A stretch of 5,996 nucleotides of DNA from Clostridiales bacterium. GTDB lineage: Bacteria; Bacillota; Clostridia; Oscillospirales; Acutalibacteraceae. The DNA is taken from contig JAAYWU010000180.1 of assembly GCA_012516295.1 (NCBI GenBank), positions 1-5,996 on the forward strand. The letters run 5' to 3'. The first letter of the stretch is position 1; every line of letters starts with the position of its first letter. The notes below the pieces were generated by a model. The model had not been told where the DNA came from. It saw nothing but the letters and a program-made list of their open reading frames with translations, and did no database searches. The translations under genes and the position numbers were made by a program. Below, in pieces: positions 1-5,992 of this stretch.

Positions 1-1
1 C

Positions 2-766
2 GGGCAGGCCATCGACGGCGTTTACGAGCGAAACGATGTTACGATCCGCGAACTGGAAGGCATGGAGCAAAACAAAGGCTTTTATCCGATCCCCGGATTG
101 CCGCAGCCGGAATCCACAGAAACAACGATTCTTGAAAACGGAATCGAATACAGCGTGGACTTTGAAAACGGGCAGAAAACCGGTTTTTTCCTCGACCAGA
201 AATACAACCGCAAAGCGGTCGCGCAGCTCAGCCGCGGGAAAAAAGTCCTGGACTGCTTTACCCACACCGGTTCCTTCGCGCTGCACGCGGCAAAAGGCGG
301 CGCCGAACGCGTCCACGCCGTGGATATCTCCGGAGACGCCATCGCCATCGCGCAGAAAAACGCAGAGCGGAACGGTCTTCAGGAAAAAATAACCTTTCAA
401 ACCGCAAATGTATTCGACCTCCTTCCGGAACTGCCCTGCGGCGCAAAGGACGGTTACGATTTCATCATATTGGATCCTCCCGCTTTTACCAAGTCCCGCC
501 ATACTGTTGAGCACGCGATAAAGGGCTACAAAGAAATCAATCTGCGCGCAATGAAGGTGCTCCCGCGCGGAGGATATCTGGCAACCTGCTCCTGTTCCCA
601 CTTTATGACCGACGAGCTTTTCCGCAGCATGCTCCGAAGCGCGGCGTTTGACGCGCAGGTATCGCTGAAACAGATCGAAGCCCGCCAGCAGGCCCCCGAC
701 CACCCCATCCTGTGGAACGTTCCGGAAACAAGCTATCTGAAATTTTATATCTTCCAAATCGTATAA
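2..766 (+). CDS. rlmI: Class I SAM-dependent rRNA methyltransferase, RlmI family (5' partial)
   Basis: This is the C-terminal 254 residues of a gene that enters from the left edge; the frame is open from base 2, so the ATG at 62 is internal. It resembles E. coli RlmI (COG1092), which makes m5C1962 in 23S rRNA. Visible landmarks are the pre-catalytic GVYERNDV and EGM segment, then GFFLDQKYNR (the family's GYYLDQR element), SAM-binding motif I in LDCFTHTGSFAL, the acidic ribose-binding residue in VHAVDIS, motif IV LDPPAF, and motif VI TCSCSH, whose Cys is expected to be catalytic. The C-terminal DHPILWNVPETSYLKF matches the family's end. The N-terminal PUA domain would lie outside the window. 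A terminator follows the stop directly, so this gene ends its transcript. The family assignment is firm; the exact target nucleotide is inferred from E. coli and may differ. Confidence 0.9.
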   Translation, partial: GQAIDGVYERNDVTIRELEGMEQNKGFYPIPGLPQPESTETTILENGIEYSVDFENGQKTGFFLDQKYNRKAVAQLSRGKKVLDCFTHTGSFALHAAKGGAERVHAVDISGDAIAIAQKNAERNGLQEKITFQTANVFDLLPELPCGAKDGYDFIILDPPAFTKSRHTVEHAIKGYKEINLRAMKVLPRGGYLATCSCSHFMTDELFRSMLRSAAFDAQVSLKQIEARQQAPDHPILWNVPETSYLKFYIFQIV

Positions 767-803
767 AAAACTCCCGCGACAGACTACCGCGGGAGTTTTT
801 AAA
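766..803 (+). terminator. Intrinsic terminator of the methyltransferase gene
   Basis: An 8-bp GC-rich stem, CTCCCGCG (771-778) with CGCGGGAG (788-795), closes a 9-nt loop. It is extended by five A-U pairs and followed by a run of five T. It begins at the stop codon of the rRNA methyltransferase and separates it from the metY promoter that starts 7 bp further on. Confidence 0.92.
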
Positions 804-809
804 TTCTAC

Positions 810-838
810 TTGACATCACCCTTGTAAAGTAGTAATAT
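810..838 (+). promoter_or_regulatory. Sigma-A-type promoter of the metY leader transcript
   Basis: A perfect -35 TTGACA (810-815) is separated by 17 bp from a -10 TAATAT (833-838; 4 of 6 consensus positions). The expected transcription start is near 845, giving a leader of about 170 nt before metY. It lies just after the upstream gene's terminator, so metY and its leader ORF form an independent unit. Confidence 0.8.
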
Positions 839-848
839 AGCAGCAATA

Positions 849-880
849 AACATTACTATTTTTATATGAATTATAATGTT
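849..880 (+). repeat. Short AT-rich inverted repeat in the metY leader
   Basis: AACATTA (849-855) is matched by its reverse complement TAATGTT (874-880) across 18 nt. It lies between the predicted transcription start and the SD of the leader ORF. It could be a weak RNA hairpin or an operator half-site pair. The region is AT-rich, so a 7-bp match may be chance. Confidence 0.3.
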
Positions 881-894
881 AAAGGAGGAGTCCT

Positions 895-990
895 ATGAAT
901 CAAGCGAAAGCAATAAACCACGGCCGGATGTTACTCCGTAATTTTCTGCATGAACGAATGTGCGGCTCCTCTTGTTGTTTTAATCAATAA
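895..990 (+). CDS. Putative Cys/Met leader peptide (31 aa) upstream of metY
   Basis: This is a small ORF of 31 sense codons, ATG at 895 and TAA at 988-990. It has an excellent SD, AAAGGAGG at 881-888, six bases before the ATG, as strong as that of any gene here. The peptide is basic to amphipathic in the middle (GRMLLRNFLHERM) and ends ERMCGSSCCFNQ. Cysteines are residues 23, 27 and 28 and methionines residues 1, 12 and 22, so Met-Cys codons are adjacent at 958-963. It has no signal peptide or transmembrane segment. It lies 27 nt before metY, whose product belongs to Met/Cys biosynthesis, and its own RNA pairs with the metY SD region. By analogy with amino-acid leader peptides such as TrpL, and the Cys-rich ORFs before sulfur genes in actinobacteria, I infer a translation-sensing leader. 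I do not recognise a named family. It could instead be a small Cys-rich functional peptide. Confidence 0.72.
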   Translation: MNQAKAINHGRMLLRNFLHERMCGSSCCFNQ

Positions 991-1009
991 AAATCATGCA
1001 GAAGGAGCT
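944..1009 (+). promoter_or_regulatory. Predicted leader RNA structure occluding the metY ribosome binding site
   Basis: Two helices link the leader ORF to the metY SD (AAGGAG, 1002-1007). Helix A is 10 perfect pairs: TTCTGCATGA (944-953) with TCATGCAGAA (994-1003). Two U-G wobbles (943-1004 and 942-1005) could extend it into the SD. Helix B is GCTCCT (965-970) with AGGAGC (1003-1008), plus a G-U pair at 964-1009; it uses the Gly-Ser-Ser codons between the Cys codons. A and B share base 1003 and cross in order, so they either compete or form a pseudoknot with helices abutting at 1003/1004. Both 5' arms lie inside the small ORF, so a ribosome held at codons 22-23 would cover both. The complementarity is seen; regulatory function is inferred. 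Confidence 0.55.
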
Positions 1010-1017
1010 TTGTTATT

Positions 1018-2298
1018 ATGAACGGCAGAAAATATCAATTTGAAACCTTACAGGTACATGCGGGGCAGGAAAAGCCCGATCCGGCGACGGACGCAAGGGC
1101 CGTACCGATTTACCAGACCACCTCTTACGTATTCAAGGATTGCGCGCAGGCCGCCAACCGCTTTGGCTTAGCCGAGACGGGCAACGTTTACAGCAGGCTG
1201 ATGAACCCCACCTCGGACGTATTCGAGCAGCGTGTAGCCGCGCTGGAAGGCGGCGTCGCCGCCCTTGCAACCGCTTCGGGTGCTTCGGCCATTACCTATG
1301 CCATTCAGAACTTAGCACACGCGGGTGACCATATCGTTTCCGCAAACAGCATCTACGGCGGTACATATAATTTGCTGGAGCATACGCTTGCAGCTTTCGG
1401 AATCCACACGACCTTTGTTGACGCTGACAAGGAAAACAGTTTTGAAAACGCCATACGCCCAAACACAAAGGCGGTTTTTATCGAGACACTCGGCAACCCG
1501 AATTCCCGCCTTGTGGATATGGACGCGGTTGCCGCCGTCGCGCACAAGCACAGCATCCCGCTGATTGTGGACAATACCTTCGCAACCCCGTATCTTCTCC
1601 GCCCCATTGAGCATGGCGCGGATATCGTGGTGCATTCGGCAACGAAATTCATCGGCGGGCACGGCACGTCCCTGGGCGGCGTAATCGTGGACTCCGGGAA
1701 ATTCGACTGGGAGGCTTCCGGAAAATTCCCGTGGCTGAGCGAGCCGGACCCCAGCTACCACGGAATCCGCTTTACCAAGGACGTTGGAGCCGCGGCGTTC
1801 GTAACGCGCATCCGCGTAATCCTGCTGAGGGACACCGGGGCGACGATCAGCCCGTTCAATTCCTTCCTGCTCCTGCAGGGGCTTGAAACGCTCTCCCTCC
1901 GCGTTGAGCGGCACGTGGAAAACGCTTTAAAGGTCGTTGACTTTCTCTCGAAGCATCCGAGGGTGGAACGCGTGAACCATCCGTCCCTGCCCGACAGCCC
2001 GTACCATACCCTGTATCGGAAATATTTCCCGAACGGCGCCGGTTCGATCTTTACTTTCGAGATTAAGGGCGGCGCACAGGAAGCGAAGCATTTTATTGAC
2101 CGGCTCCAGATTTTCTCCCTGCTTGCCAATGTGGCCGACGTTAAATCGCTGGTCATCCATCCGGCGAGCACCACGCACTCCCAGATGACGGAAAGCGAAC
2201 TGCTTCAGTCCGGTATTAAACCAAACACCATCCGCCTTTCCATCGGCACCGAGCACATCGACGATTTACTTTATGACCTTAACCAGGCATTATCGTAA
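1018..2298 (+). CDS. metY: O-acetylhomoserine sulfhydrylase (O-acetylhomoserine aminocarboxypropyltransferase), PLP-dependent
   Basis: A 426-aa cytosolic enzyme of the Cys/Met metabolism PLP family (cystathionine gamma-synthase-like fold), full length for MetY/Met17. It is expected to convert O-acetylhomoserine plus sulfide to homocysteine and acetate, the direct-sulfhydrylation route to methionine; some members also act on O-acetylserine. Visible features: YSRLMNPT at 58-65 (Tyr and Arg that bind the cofactor phosphate of the partner subunit), SGASA at 87-91, Tyr113 in YGGT for ring stacking, ETLGNPN at 156-162, Asp185 in VDNTFATP for the pyridine nitrogen, and the Schiff-base Lys210 in [11 protein letters not shown]. 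The long insert after residue 225 ([11 protein letters not shown]) favours MetY over MetB or MetC. The ATG has an SD, AAGGAG, 10 nt upstream. It follows its own promoter and the leader ORF, and is followed by a terminator. Specificity against close relatives is inferred. Confidence 0.93.
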   Translation: MNGRKYQFETLQVHAGQEKPDPATDARAVPIYQTTSYVFKDCAQAANRFGLAETGNVYSRLMNPTSDVFEQRVAALEGGVAALATASGASAITYAIQNLAHAGDHIVSANSIYGGTYNLLEHTLAAFGIHTTFVDADKENSFENAIRPNTKAVFIETLGNPNSRLVDMDAVAAVAHKHSIPLIVDNTFATPYLLRPIEHGADIVVHSATKFIGGHGTSLGGVIVDSGKFDWEASGKFPWLSEPDPSYHGIRFTKDVGAAAFVTRIRVILLRDTGATISPFNSFLLLQGLETLSLRVERHVENALKVVDFLSKHPRVERVNHPSLPDSPYHTLYRKYFPNGAGSIFTFEIKGGAQEAKHFIDRLQIFSLLANVADVKSLVIHPASTTHSQMTESELLQSGIKPNTIRLSIGTEHIDDLLYDLNQALS

Positions 2299-2312
2299 AT
2301 GCAACGTATCAT

Positions 2313-2352
2313 AAAAAAACAGGGGCCTGCTGTTACAGGCTCCTGTTTTTTA
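2313..2352. terminator. Bidirectional intrinsic terminator between metY and mscS
   Basis: A long near-perfect stem, AAAAAACAGGGGCCTG (2314-2329) against CAGGCTCCTGTTTTTT (2336-2351) with one G-U pair and a 6-nt loop. A runs on one side and T runs on the other give a U-tail on both strands. It therefore serves metY on + and the convergent channel gene on -, whose stop is only 3 bases away. Confidence 0.93.
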
Positions 2353-2354
2353 TT

Positions 2355-3176
2355 TCAGCCTTCCGGCTTTACATGTACGTCCAACTGGTTATAAGGGATA
2401 TTCATTCCCGCCTCGTCGAATGCAAGCTTTACCTTCTCCTGCATATCGAAATAGAGGGCGGTAAAATCTTCTCTCTTACACCAAATCCGAACTTCTATGG
2501 TAACGGAACTATCCTTATGTTCGCCCACGGCCACAAGCGGAGCGGGTTCTTTCAGCGCCAGCGGATTGTCCTCTATCACTTTTTTCAGCAGTTGTTTCGC
2601 TTTCGCAATATCGGCGTCGTAGCCTATGCCGTAATGCAGGTCCAGCCTGCGGGTCGGCATGGCGGAGTAATTGGTAATGACGCTGGCGGTGATTTTGGAA
2701 TTCGGAATCACAACCACTTTATTGTCGGATGTCCGCAGCGAAGGAACCATGATTTCAATCCGCTCAACCGTTCCTTCCTCCTTATCGAACGCAAGGTAAT
2801 CGCCGACGCGGAAGGGGTGGGTAAAAATAATCTGCGCCCCGCTGGCAATATTCGACATGCTGTCTTTCATTGCCAGACCAATGGTCAGACCCGCGGCGCC
2901 AAGGGCCGCGACAATGGAACTCACGTTCATACCGAGCTGCGCCGCAGCCGTAATGCAGACGATAATTTTCAAAAGCGATTTGCTCAGCGAGCACAGGAAG
3001 GTTGTAATACCGGTGTCCGCTATCGAACGCTGCATCGCCCGGAACATCAGATGAACCAGCTTGTTGCTGAGCCACCAGCCGATCCCCAGAATCAACAGGG
3101 CGCCGATTATCTTCGGCAGGCCGGCTTCCAGCGCCGTCAGCAGCTGCTGCCAGTAATTTTCAAAATGGAATGCCAT
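2355..3176 (-). CDS. mscS: Small-conductance mechanosensitive ion channel, MscS family
   Basis: A 273-aa membrane protein close in length and layout to E. coli MscS (286 aa), which opens under membrane tension to release solutes in hypo-osmotic shock. Hydrophobic helices lie at about 20-45, 60-82 and 86-112. The last is the pore helix with the Gly/Ala packing pattern AALGAAGLTIGLA, then MKDSMSNIASG and the TM3-to-beta junction FTHPFRVGDY (119-127). The beta domain shows GTVERI and VVVIPNSKI (154-162), and the C-terminal alpha/beta domain ends PYNQLDVHV. The start is set at MAFHFENY because an SD, GGAGGT (3182-3187), sits 5 nt before this ATG and a promoter lies just upstream. The frame stays open for 36 more codons, but that stretch crosses the promoter and looks non-coding. 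It is monocistronic and convergent with metY. The family is certain; pore conductance is not predictable. Confidence 0.92.
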   Translation of the reverse strand: MAFHFENYWQQLLTALEAGLPKIIGALLILGIGWWLSNKLVHLMFRAMQRSIADTGITTFLCSLSKSLLKIIVCITAAAQLGMNVSSIVAALGAAGLTIGLAMKDSMSNIASGAQIIFTHPFRVGDYLAFDKEEGTVERIEIMVPSLRTSDNKVVVIPNSKITASVITNYSAMPTRRLDLHYGIGYDADIAKAKQLLKKVIEDNPLALKEPAPLVAVGEHKDSSVTIEVRIWCKREDFTALYFDMQEKVKLAFDEAGMNIPYNQLDVHVKPEG

Positions 3177-3230
3177 AGAATACCTCCAGATCAACCGTCT
3201 TTTCGACGAGCCGTTATGTATTTTCCTAAT

Positions 3231-3258
3231 ATTATAGACTGTTTTCACAAAATCACAA
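3231..3258 (-). promoter_or_regulatory. Promoter of mscS
   Basis: On the minus strand a perfect -10 TATAAT (3231-3236) is preceded by 16 bp and a -35 TTGTGA (3253-3258; 4 of 6). The predicted transcript starts near 3224, about 48 nt before the ATG at 3176. A second TTGTGA copy (3245-3250) lies inside the spacer, eight bases off. Confidence 0.7.
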
Positions 3259-3310
3259 GGAAAACAGGGAAAACCTGACTGCATAGGAGAATTTTACATA
3301 TTGTTTCCCT

Positions 3311-3343
3311 AAAAATTTACCGCCGTCCCAAAGGGGCGGCGGT
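3311..3343 (-). terminator. Intrinsic terminator after the bile acid:sodium symporter family gene
   Basis: On the minus strand an 11-bp GC-rich hairpin (arms 3333-3343 and 3319-3329, loop of three T, one G-U pair) is followed by AAATTTTT. It begins 9 nt after the TAA stop at 3353-3355. Three A residues separate the stem from the T run, so termination may be less than complete, but mscS beyond it has its own promoter. Confidence 0.78.
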
Positions 3344-3352
3344 TGTTTCATT

Positions 3353-4315
3353 TTATGTAGTTTCTTCGCCGGTCCCATAAAATTTCACAAGAAGCTGCGC
3401 ATAAAAGGCGGCAAGAACCTGCTGGAAGAGCGTTCCGATCATCACCGGGAACATTACTTCCGCGGGGAAATATGCGGCGGCGATCACGGCGCCCGCGCTG
3501 ATATTGCGCATCCCGCAGGCGTAGGTCATCGAAACAATCATCTCCCGCTTCCTTCTGAGCAAAAGCGCGCAGGCCCAACCGATGGCATAGCCCGACGCCG
3601 CGATAACCAGCATCGTCCCGGTAACGGCAAAAAGGAAGCCGTTCATATGCTTGATAAACGGCGCAACCTTAGAGGAATTCACGGCAACAACGATCATCAG
3701 CGCAATTTTCCCGAACGGCGCAAGCTTTGGGGAAAGCGTCTGCTTCAGAGTGCCTCCGCTGAATTGATTCAGCGTCATAGCCAGAACCGCCGGCACGGCG
3801 ACCATCAGCAGCAGTTCCTCCATCATCGCAGCCGTATTGACCTGAACATTGGAACCTACAAAATGATGCAGGCTGAATGGGACAAGGAACGGCGCCAGAA
3901 GCGTGTCAATCAGAATAATCGACAGCGTGAACGGAACGCTTCCGCGGTAAATGGAAACCCACATCGAGCTGACAACCGCGTTGGGAACGACAAACTCCAA
4001 AACCATTCCCGTAACGGTATAAGGGTGCCCCGGAAAGAGCAGGCTTCCGACCATATTCGCCAGCAAGGGGACAACCAAATGAATAACGAACAGGGAAACC
4101 ATCAGCGGCATCGGGTGCTGGAACACGCGCTTCAAATCGCCGAACCGCGAACCCAAACTGCCGCAGAACGTCATGAACGCAAAGACATATGGAACGATAA
4201 ACAGGACATGGCTGAGTGAATCCGCAAAAAGGACACCGAAAAGCAGGCACGCGGGTGTGACGAACGCCATCCGCTTTTCTATGAATGTATTAAAGGAATA
4301 CAGAAAGCGCACCAT
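3353..4315 (-). CDS. Bile acid:sodium symporter family (BASS/SBF) transporter
   Basis: A 320-aa polytopic membrane protein with about 9-10 hydrophobic helices and no large soluble domain, the usual length for the SBF/BASS family (COG0385). The diagnostic part is the C-terminal ACGMRNISAGAVIAAAYFP (266-284), followed by MIGTLFQQVLAAFY; PNAVVSSMW (111-119) is the matching element in the first half. Family members are Na+-coupled carriers of organic anions (bile acids, pantoate, keto acids or other organic acids); the substrate cannot be read from sequence. The start is placed at ATG 4313-4315, giving MVRFLYSFNTFIEKRMAFVTP, with a G-rich SD-like run (six G) just upstream. Starting further up would add 42 polar residues overlapping prfC. 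It lies 49 nt after prfC on the same strand with no terminator between, so it is probably co-transcribed with prfC. Confidence 0.87.
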   Translation of the reverse strand: MVRFLYSFNTFIEKRMAFVTPACLLFGVLFADSLSHVLFIVPYVFAFMTFCGSLGSRFGDLKRVFQHPMPLMVSLFVIHLVVPLLANMVGSLLFPGHPYTVTGMVLEFVVPNAVVSSMWVSIYRGSVPFTLSIILIDTLLAPFLVPFSLHHFVGSNVQVNTAAMMEELLLMVAVPAVLAMTLNQFSGGTLKQTLSPKLAPFGKIALMIVVAVNSSKVAPFIKHMNGFLFAVTGTMLVIAASGYAIGWACALLLRRKREMIVSMTYACGMRNISAGAVIAAAYFPAEVMFPVMIGTLFQQVLAAFYAQLLVKFYGTGEETT

Positions 4316-4364
4316 CCATCCCCCCGTTTCGAAAAATGAATCCAAAAGAGCTTTGCACGATGCA

Positions 4365-5648
4365 TCAACTTCTTCCGAATTCCGCAAGAACCAATCCCTC
4401 GTTGTGTTCCTGCGCCCATCGGATGCTCCACTCATTGGCAAAGATCAAGAGGTGATGCCCCCGTAAGTCCTGAATCCGCTTGGTGTCGGATGTAAGGTTC
4501 AGGGTTTTCGGGTCAAGATCGCTGTTTTCAATCCAACGGATATACTGATACGGTAGGCCTTCCATGCGGATGTCCACATTGTATTCATTTTTCAGCCGGT
4601 ATTCCAACACGTCAAACTGAAGGGTTCCGACAACGCCGACAATCACTTCTTCCATGCCGCCGCCCAGCTCCTGGAAAATCTGAATCGCGCCTTCCTGCGC
4701 GATCTGGAACATTCCTTTCACGAATTGCTTGCGTTTCATGGTATCGACCTGCTGCACGCGGGAAAAATGCTCCGGGGCAAACGTCGGGATACCGCCGAAC
4801 GAAAACTTTTTGGAGGGGGAGCACAGGGTGTCCCCGATGGAAAAGATACCGGGGTCGAAAACGCCGATAATGTCGCCCGCATACGCTTCGTCGATGACCT
4901 CACGGTCCTGAGCCATCAGTTGCTGCGGCTGCAAAAGCTTCATCTTTTTTCCGCCCTGCATATGGTAAACTTCCAGACTCCTGTCGAATTTTCCGGAACA
5001 GATGCGCATAAACGCGATGCGGTCGCGGTGGGCCTTGTTCATATTCGCCTGAATTTTAAATACAAAAGCGGAAAATTCTTTGTCAAACGGGTCAATCAGC
5101 CCTATATCCGAATCCCTCGGCAGCGGGGATGTGGTCATATTTAAAAATTCTTCAAGGAATGGTTCGACACCGAAATTGGTCAGAGCCGACCCGAAAAACA
5201 CCGGGGAAAGCTTTCCGCTGCGGACGGCTTCCAGATCGAATTCGTACCCTGCGCCGTCCAGCAGCAGGATATCATCCTCGAGGGTGCTGCGGTGATCCTC
5301 CCCAATCAGGGTATTCAACCGCTCGTCGGTGATATCCACTTTTGTGGCTTCCACCTCGTGTTGGCCGTTATTCGCCTTAAACGCGATAATTTCCTTCTTG
5401 TTTCTGTCGTAAACGCCTTTAAATTCCTTTCCGGAACCGATCGGCCAGTTCATCGGGAAGGTTTGGATCCCCAGCTCCTTTTCGATTTCCTCCATCAGGT
5501 CGAACGGATCCCGCGCTTCGCGGTCCATTTTATTGATAAAGGTGAAGATCGGAATATTGCGGAGCGTGCAAACTTTAAAAAGCTTGCGGGTCTGCTTTTC
5601 AACACCCTTGCCGGCGTCGATCACCATGACCGCCGAATCGGCGGCCAT
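4365..5648 (-). CDS. prfC: RF3 C-terminal fragment (rest of GTPase and domains II-III), downstream piece of split prfC
   Basis: 427 residues beginning [15 protein letters not shown] and ending in VLAEFGRS, corresponding to RF3 residues 102-528. It carries NKMD (39-42 of this piece), the GSAL element and the complete C-terminal ribosome-contacting domains but lacks the P-loop and DTPGH. Its ATG is an internal Met of RF3, and no SD precedes it. Translation would require re-initiation at the TGATG overlap or frame correction. Confidence 0.8.
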   Translation of the reverse strand: MAADSAVMVIDAGKGVEKQTRKLFKVCTLRNIPIFTFINKMDREARDPFDLMEEIEKELGIQTFPMNWPIGSGKEFKGVYDRNKKEIIAFKANNGQHEVEATKVDITDERLNTLIGEDHRSTLEDDILLLDGAGYEFDLEAVRSGKLSPVFFGSALTNFGVEPFLEEFLNMTTSPLPRDSDIGLIDPFDKEFSAFVFKIQANMNKAHRDRIAFMRICSGKFDRSLEVYHMQGGKKMKLLQPQQLMAQDREVIDEAYAGDIIGVFDPGIFSIGDTLCSPSKKFSFGGIPTFAPEHFSRVQQVDTMKRKQFVKGMFQIAQEGAIQIFQELGGGMEEVIVGVVGTLQFDVLEYRLKNEYNVDIRMEGLPYQYIRWIENSDLDPKTLNLTSDTKRIQDLRGHHLLIFANEWSIRWAQEHNEGLVLAEFGRS

Positions 5649-5670
5649 CAGGGTGCGGTAGGTGTCTCCG
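5648..5670 (-). other. prfC: Frameshift site in prfC
   Basis: On the minus strand the text reads TCG GAG ACA CCT ACC GCA CCC TGA. RF3 requires Ser-Glu-Asp-Thr-Tyr-Arg-Thr-Leu, i.e. TCG GAG GAC ACC TAC CGC ACC CTG. One G is missing next to base 5666 (on + strand, CC has become C). The site is not a long homopolymer or a classic slippery heptamer. Confidence 0.88.
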
Positions 5671-5950
5671 AGAAATCCTCATGCCCCGGCGTATCCAATA
5701 TATTGATGCAATAGCCCTGATAATTAAACTGCATAACGGAGGAAGTAACCGATATTCCTCTTTGCTTTTCAATTTCCATCCAGTCGGAAACCGCATGCTT
5801 TGCCGTTTTCTTTCCCTTTACGGAACCGGCGAGCGAAATCGCGCCGCCGTAGAGTAAAAGTTTCTCCGTTAAGGTCGTTTTCCCCGCATCCGGGTGAGAG
5901 ATTATCGCAAAGGTTCTCCTTCGCTTTATTTCATCCACGTAACTTGCCAA
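5648..5950 (-). CDS. prfC: RF3 N-terminal fragment (GTPase G1-G3), upstream piece of split prfC
   Basis: 100 codons from TTG 5950 to a TGA ending at 5648. The first 95 residues are normal RF3 ([20 protein letters not shown] through [10 protein letters not shown]); the last five (TPTAP) are out of frame. The TGA overlaps the ATG of the next piece as TGATG. It lacks G4 and G5, so it cannot be a functional GTPase alone. Confidence 0.8.
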   Translation of the reverse strand: MASYVDEIKRRRTFAIISHPDAGKTTLTEKLLLYGGAISLAGSVKGKKTAKHAVSDWMEIEKQRGISVTSSVMQFNYQGYCINILDTPGHEDFSETPTAP

Positions 5951-5963
5951 AATCCTTCCTCCA
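5948..5963 (-). promoter_or_regulatory. Shine-Dalgarno and TTG start of prfC
   Basis: On the minus strand TGGAGG (5958-5963) is 7 nt before TTG (5948-5950). The resulting [17 protein letters not shown] matches the usual RF3 N-terminus. An in-frame GTG at 5980 would place the SD inside the gene and add an unusual hydrophobic stretch, and the ATG at 5986-5988 is out of frame. Confidence 0.75.
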
Positions 5964-5986
5964 GCCAGTAAAAAATACACTTGTTC

Positions 5987-5992
5987 ATTTTA
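5987..5992 (-). promoter_or_regulatory. Possible -10 box for prfC
   Basis: TAAAAT on the minus strand (5 of 6 to TATAAT) lies 37 bases before the TTG start. The -35 region would be outside the window, so this cannot be confirmed. Confidence 0.25.

Larger units (their letters stand above)
4365..5950 (-). pseudogene. prfC: prfC, peptide chain release factor 3, interrupted by a one-base deletion
   Basis: RF3 is a translational GTPase of the EF-G type that recycles RF1/RF2 from the ribosome after termination. The two pieces read here join into one 528-residue RF3 (E. coli 529) if one base is restored near 5666. The order is: P-loop SHPDAGKT (18-25), switch region with RGISVTSS, G3 DTPGH (86-90), [frameshift], MVIDAGKG, G4 NKMD (140-143), G5-like GSAL (254-257), then the beta-barrel and C-terminal domains with VVGTLQFDVLEYRL. 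All GTPase motifs are intact on either side and no other lesion is seen, which suggests a recent mutation or a sequence error. The start is a TTG at 5950 with a strong SD. As the sequence stands, full-length RF3 cannot be made by standard decoding. Confidence 0.85.

Noticed and set aside
872..877. A perfect TATAAT that could be a second promoter for metY
   Set aside because: There is no -35-like hexamer 16-18 bp upstream, and transcription from it would start within the SD of the leader ORF.
920..945. Possible transcription terminator inside the leader (CGGA/TCCG hairpin followed by TAATTTT)
   Set aside because: The stem is only 4 bp and the T run is short; it is too weak to call.
895..990. 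Leader ORF as a RiPP or bacteriocin precursor
   Set aside because: No modification, protease or transporter genes lie nearby; the neighbour is metY and the ORF RNA pairs with the metY SD, which fits a leader better.
1312..1914. A 200-codon open frame on the - strand opposite metY
   Set aside because: It is antisense to a well-conserved PLP enzyme and has no recognisable domain; the GC-rich third positions of metY explain it.
2373..3278. A 301-codon open frame on the + strand opposite mscS
   Set aside because: It is the antisense shadow of a clear MscS gene, with a composition rich in His, Arg, Gln and Asn, no family resemblance and no SD.
3177..3284. 36-residue N-terminal extension of MscS
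   Set aside because: It runs through the promoter and the SD of the MAFHFENY start and does not resemble MscS N-termini or a signal peptide.
4316..4441. 42-residue N-terminal extension of the BASS transporter overlapping prfC
   Set aside because: It overlaps the conserved end of prfC, is polar and unlike the family, and a G-rich SD lies before the ATG at 4315.
5648..5680. Programmed frameshifting in prfC, as known for prfB
   Set aside because: There is no slippery heptamer and no SD-like stimulator at the site, and RF3 is not known to use recoding; a deletion or sequence error is simpler.
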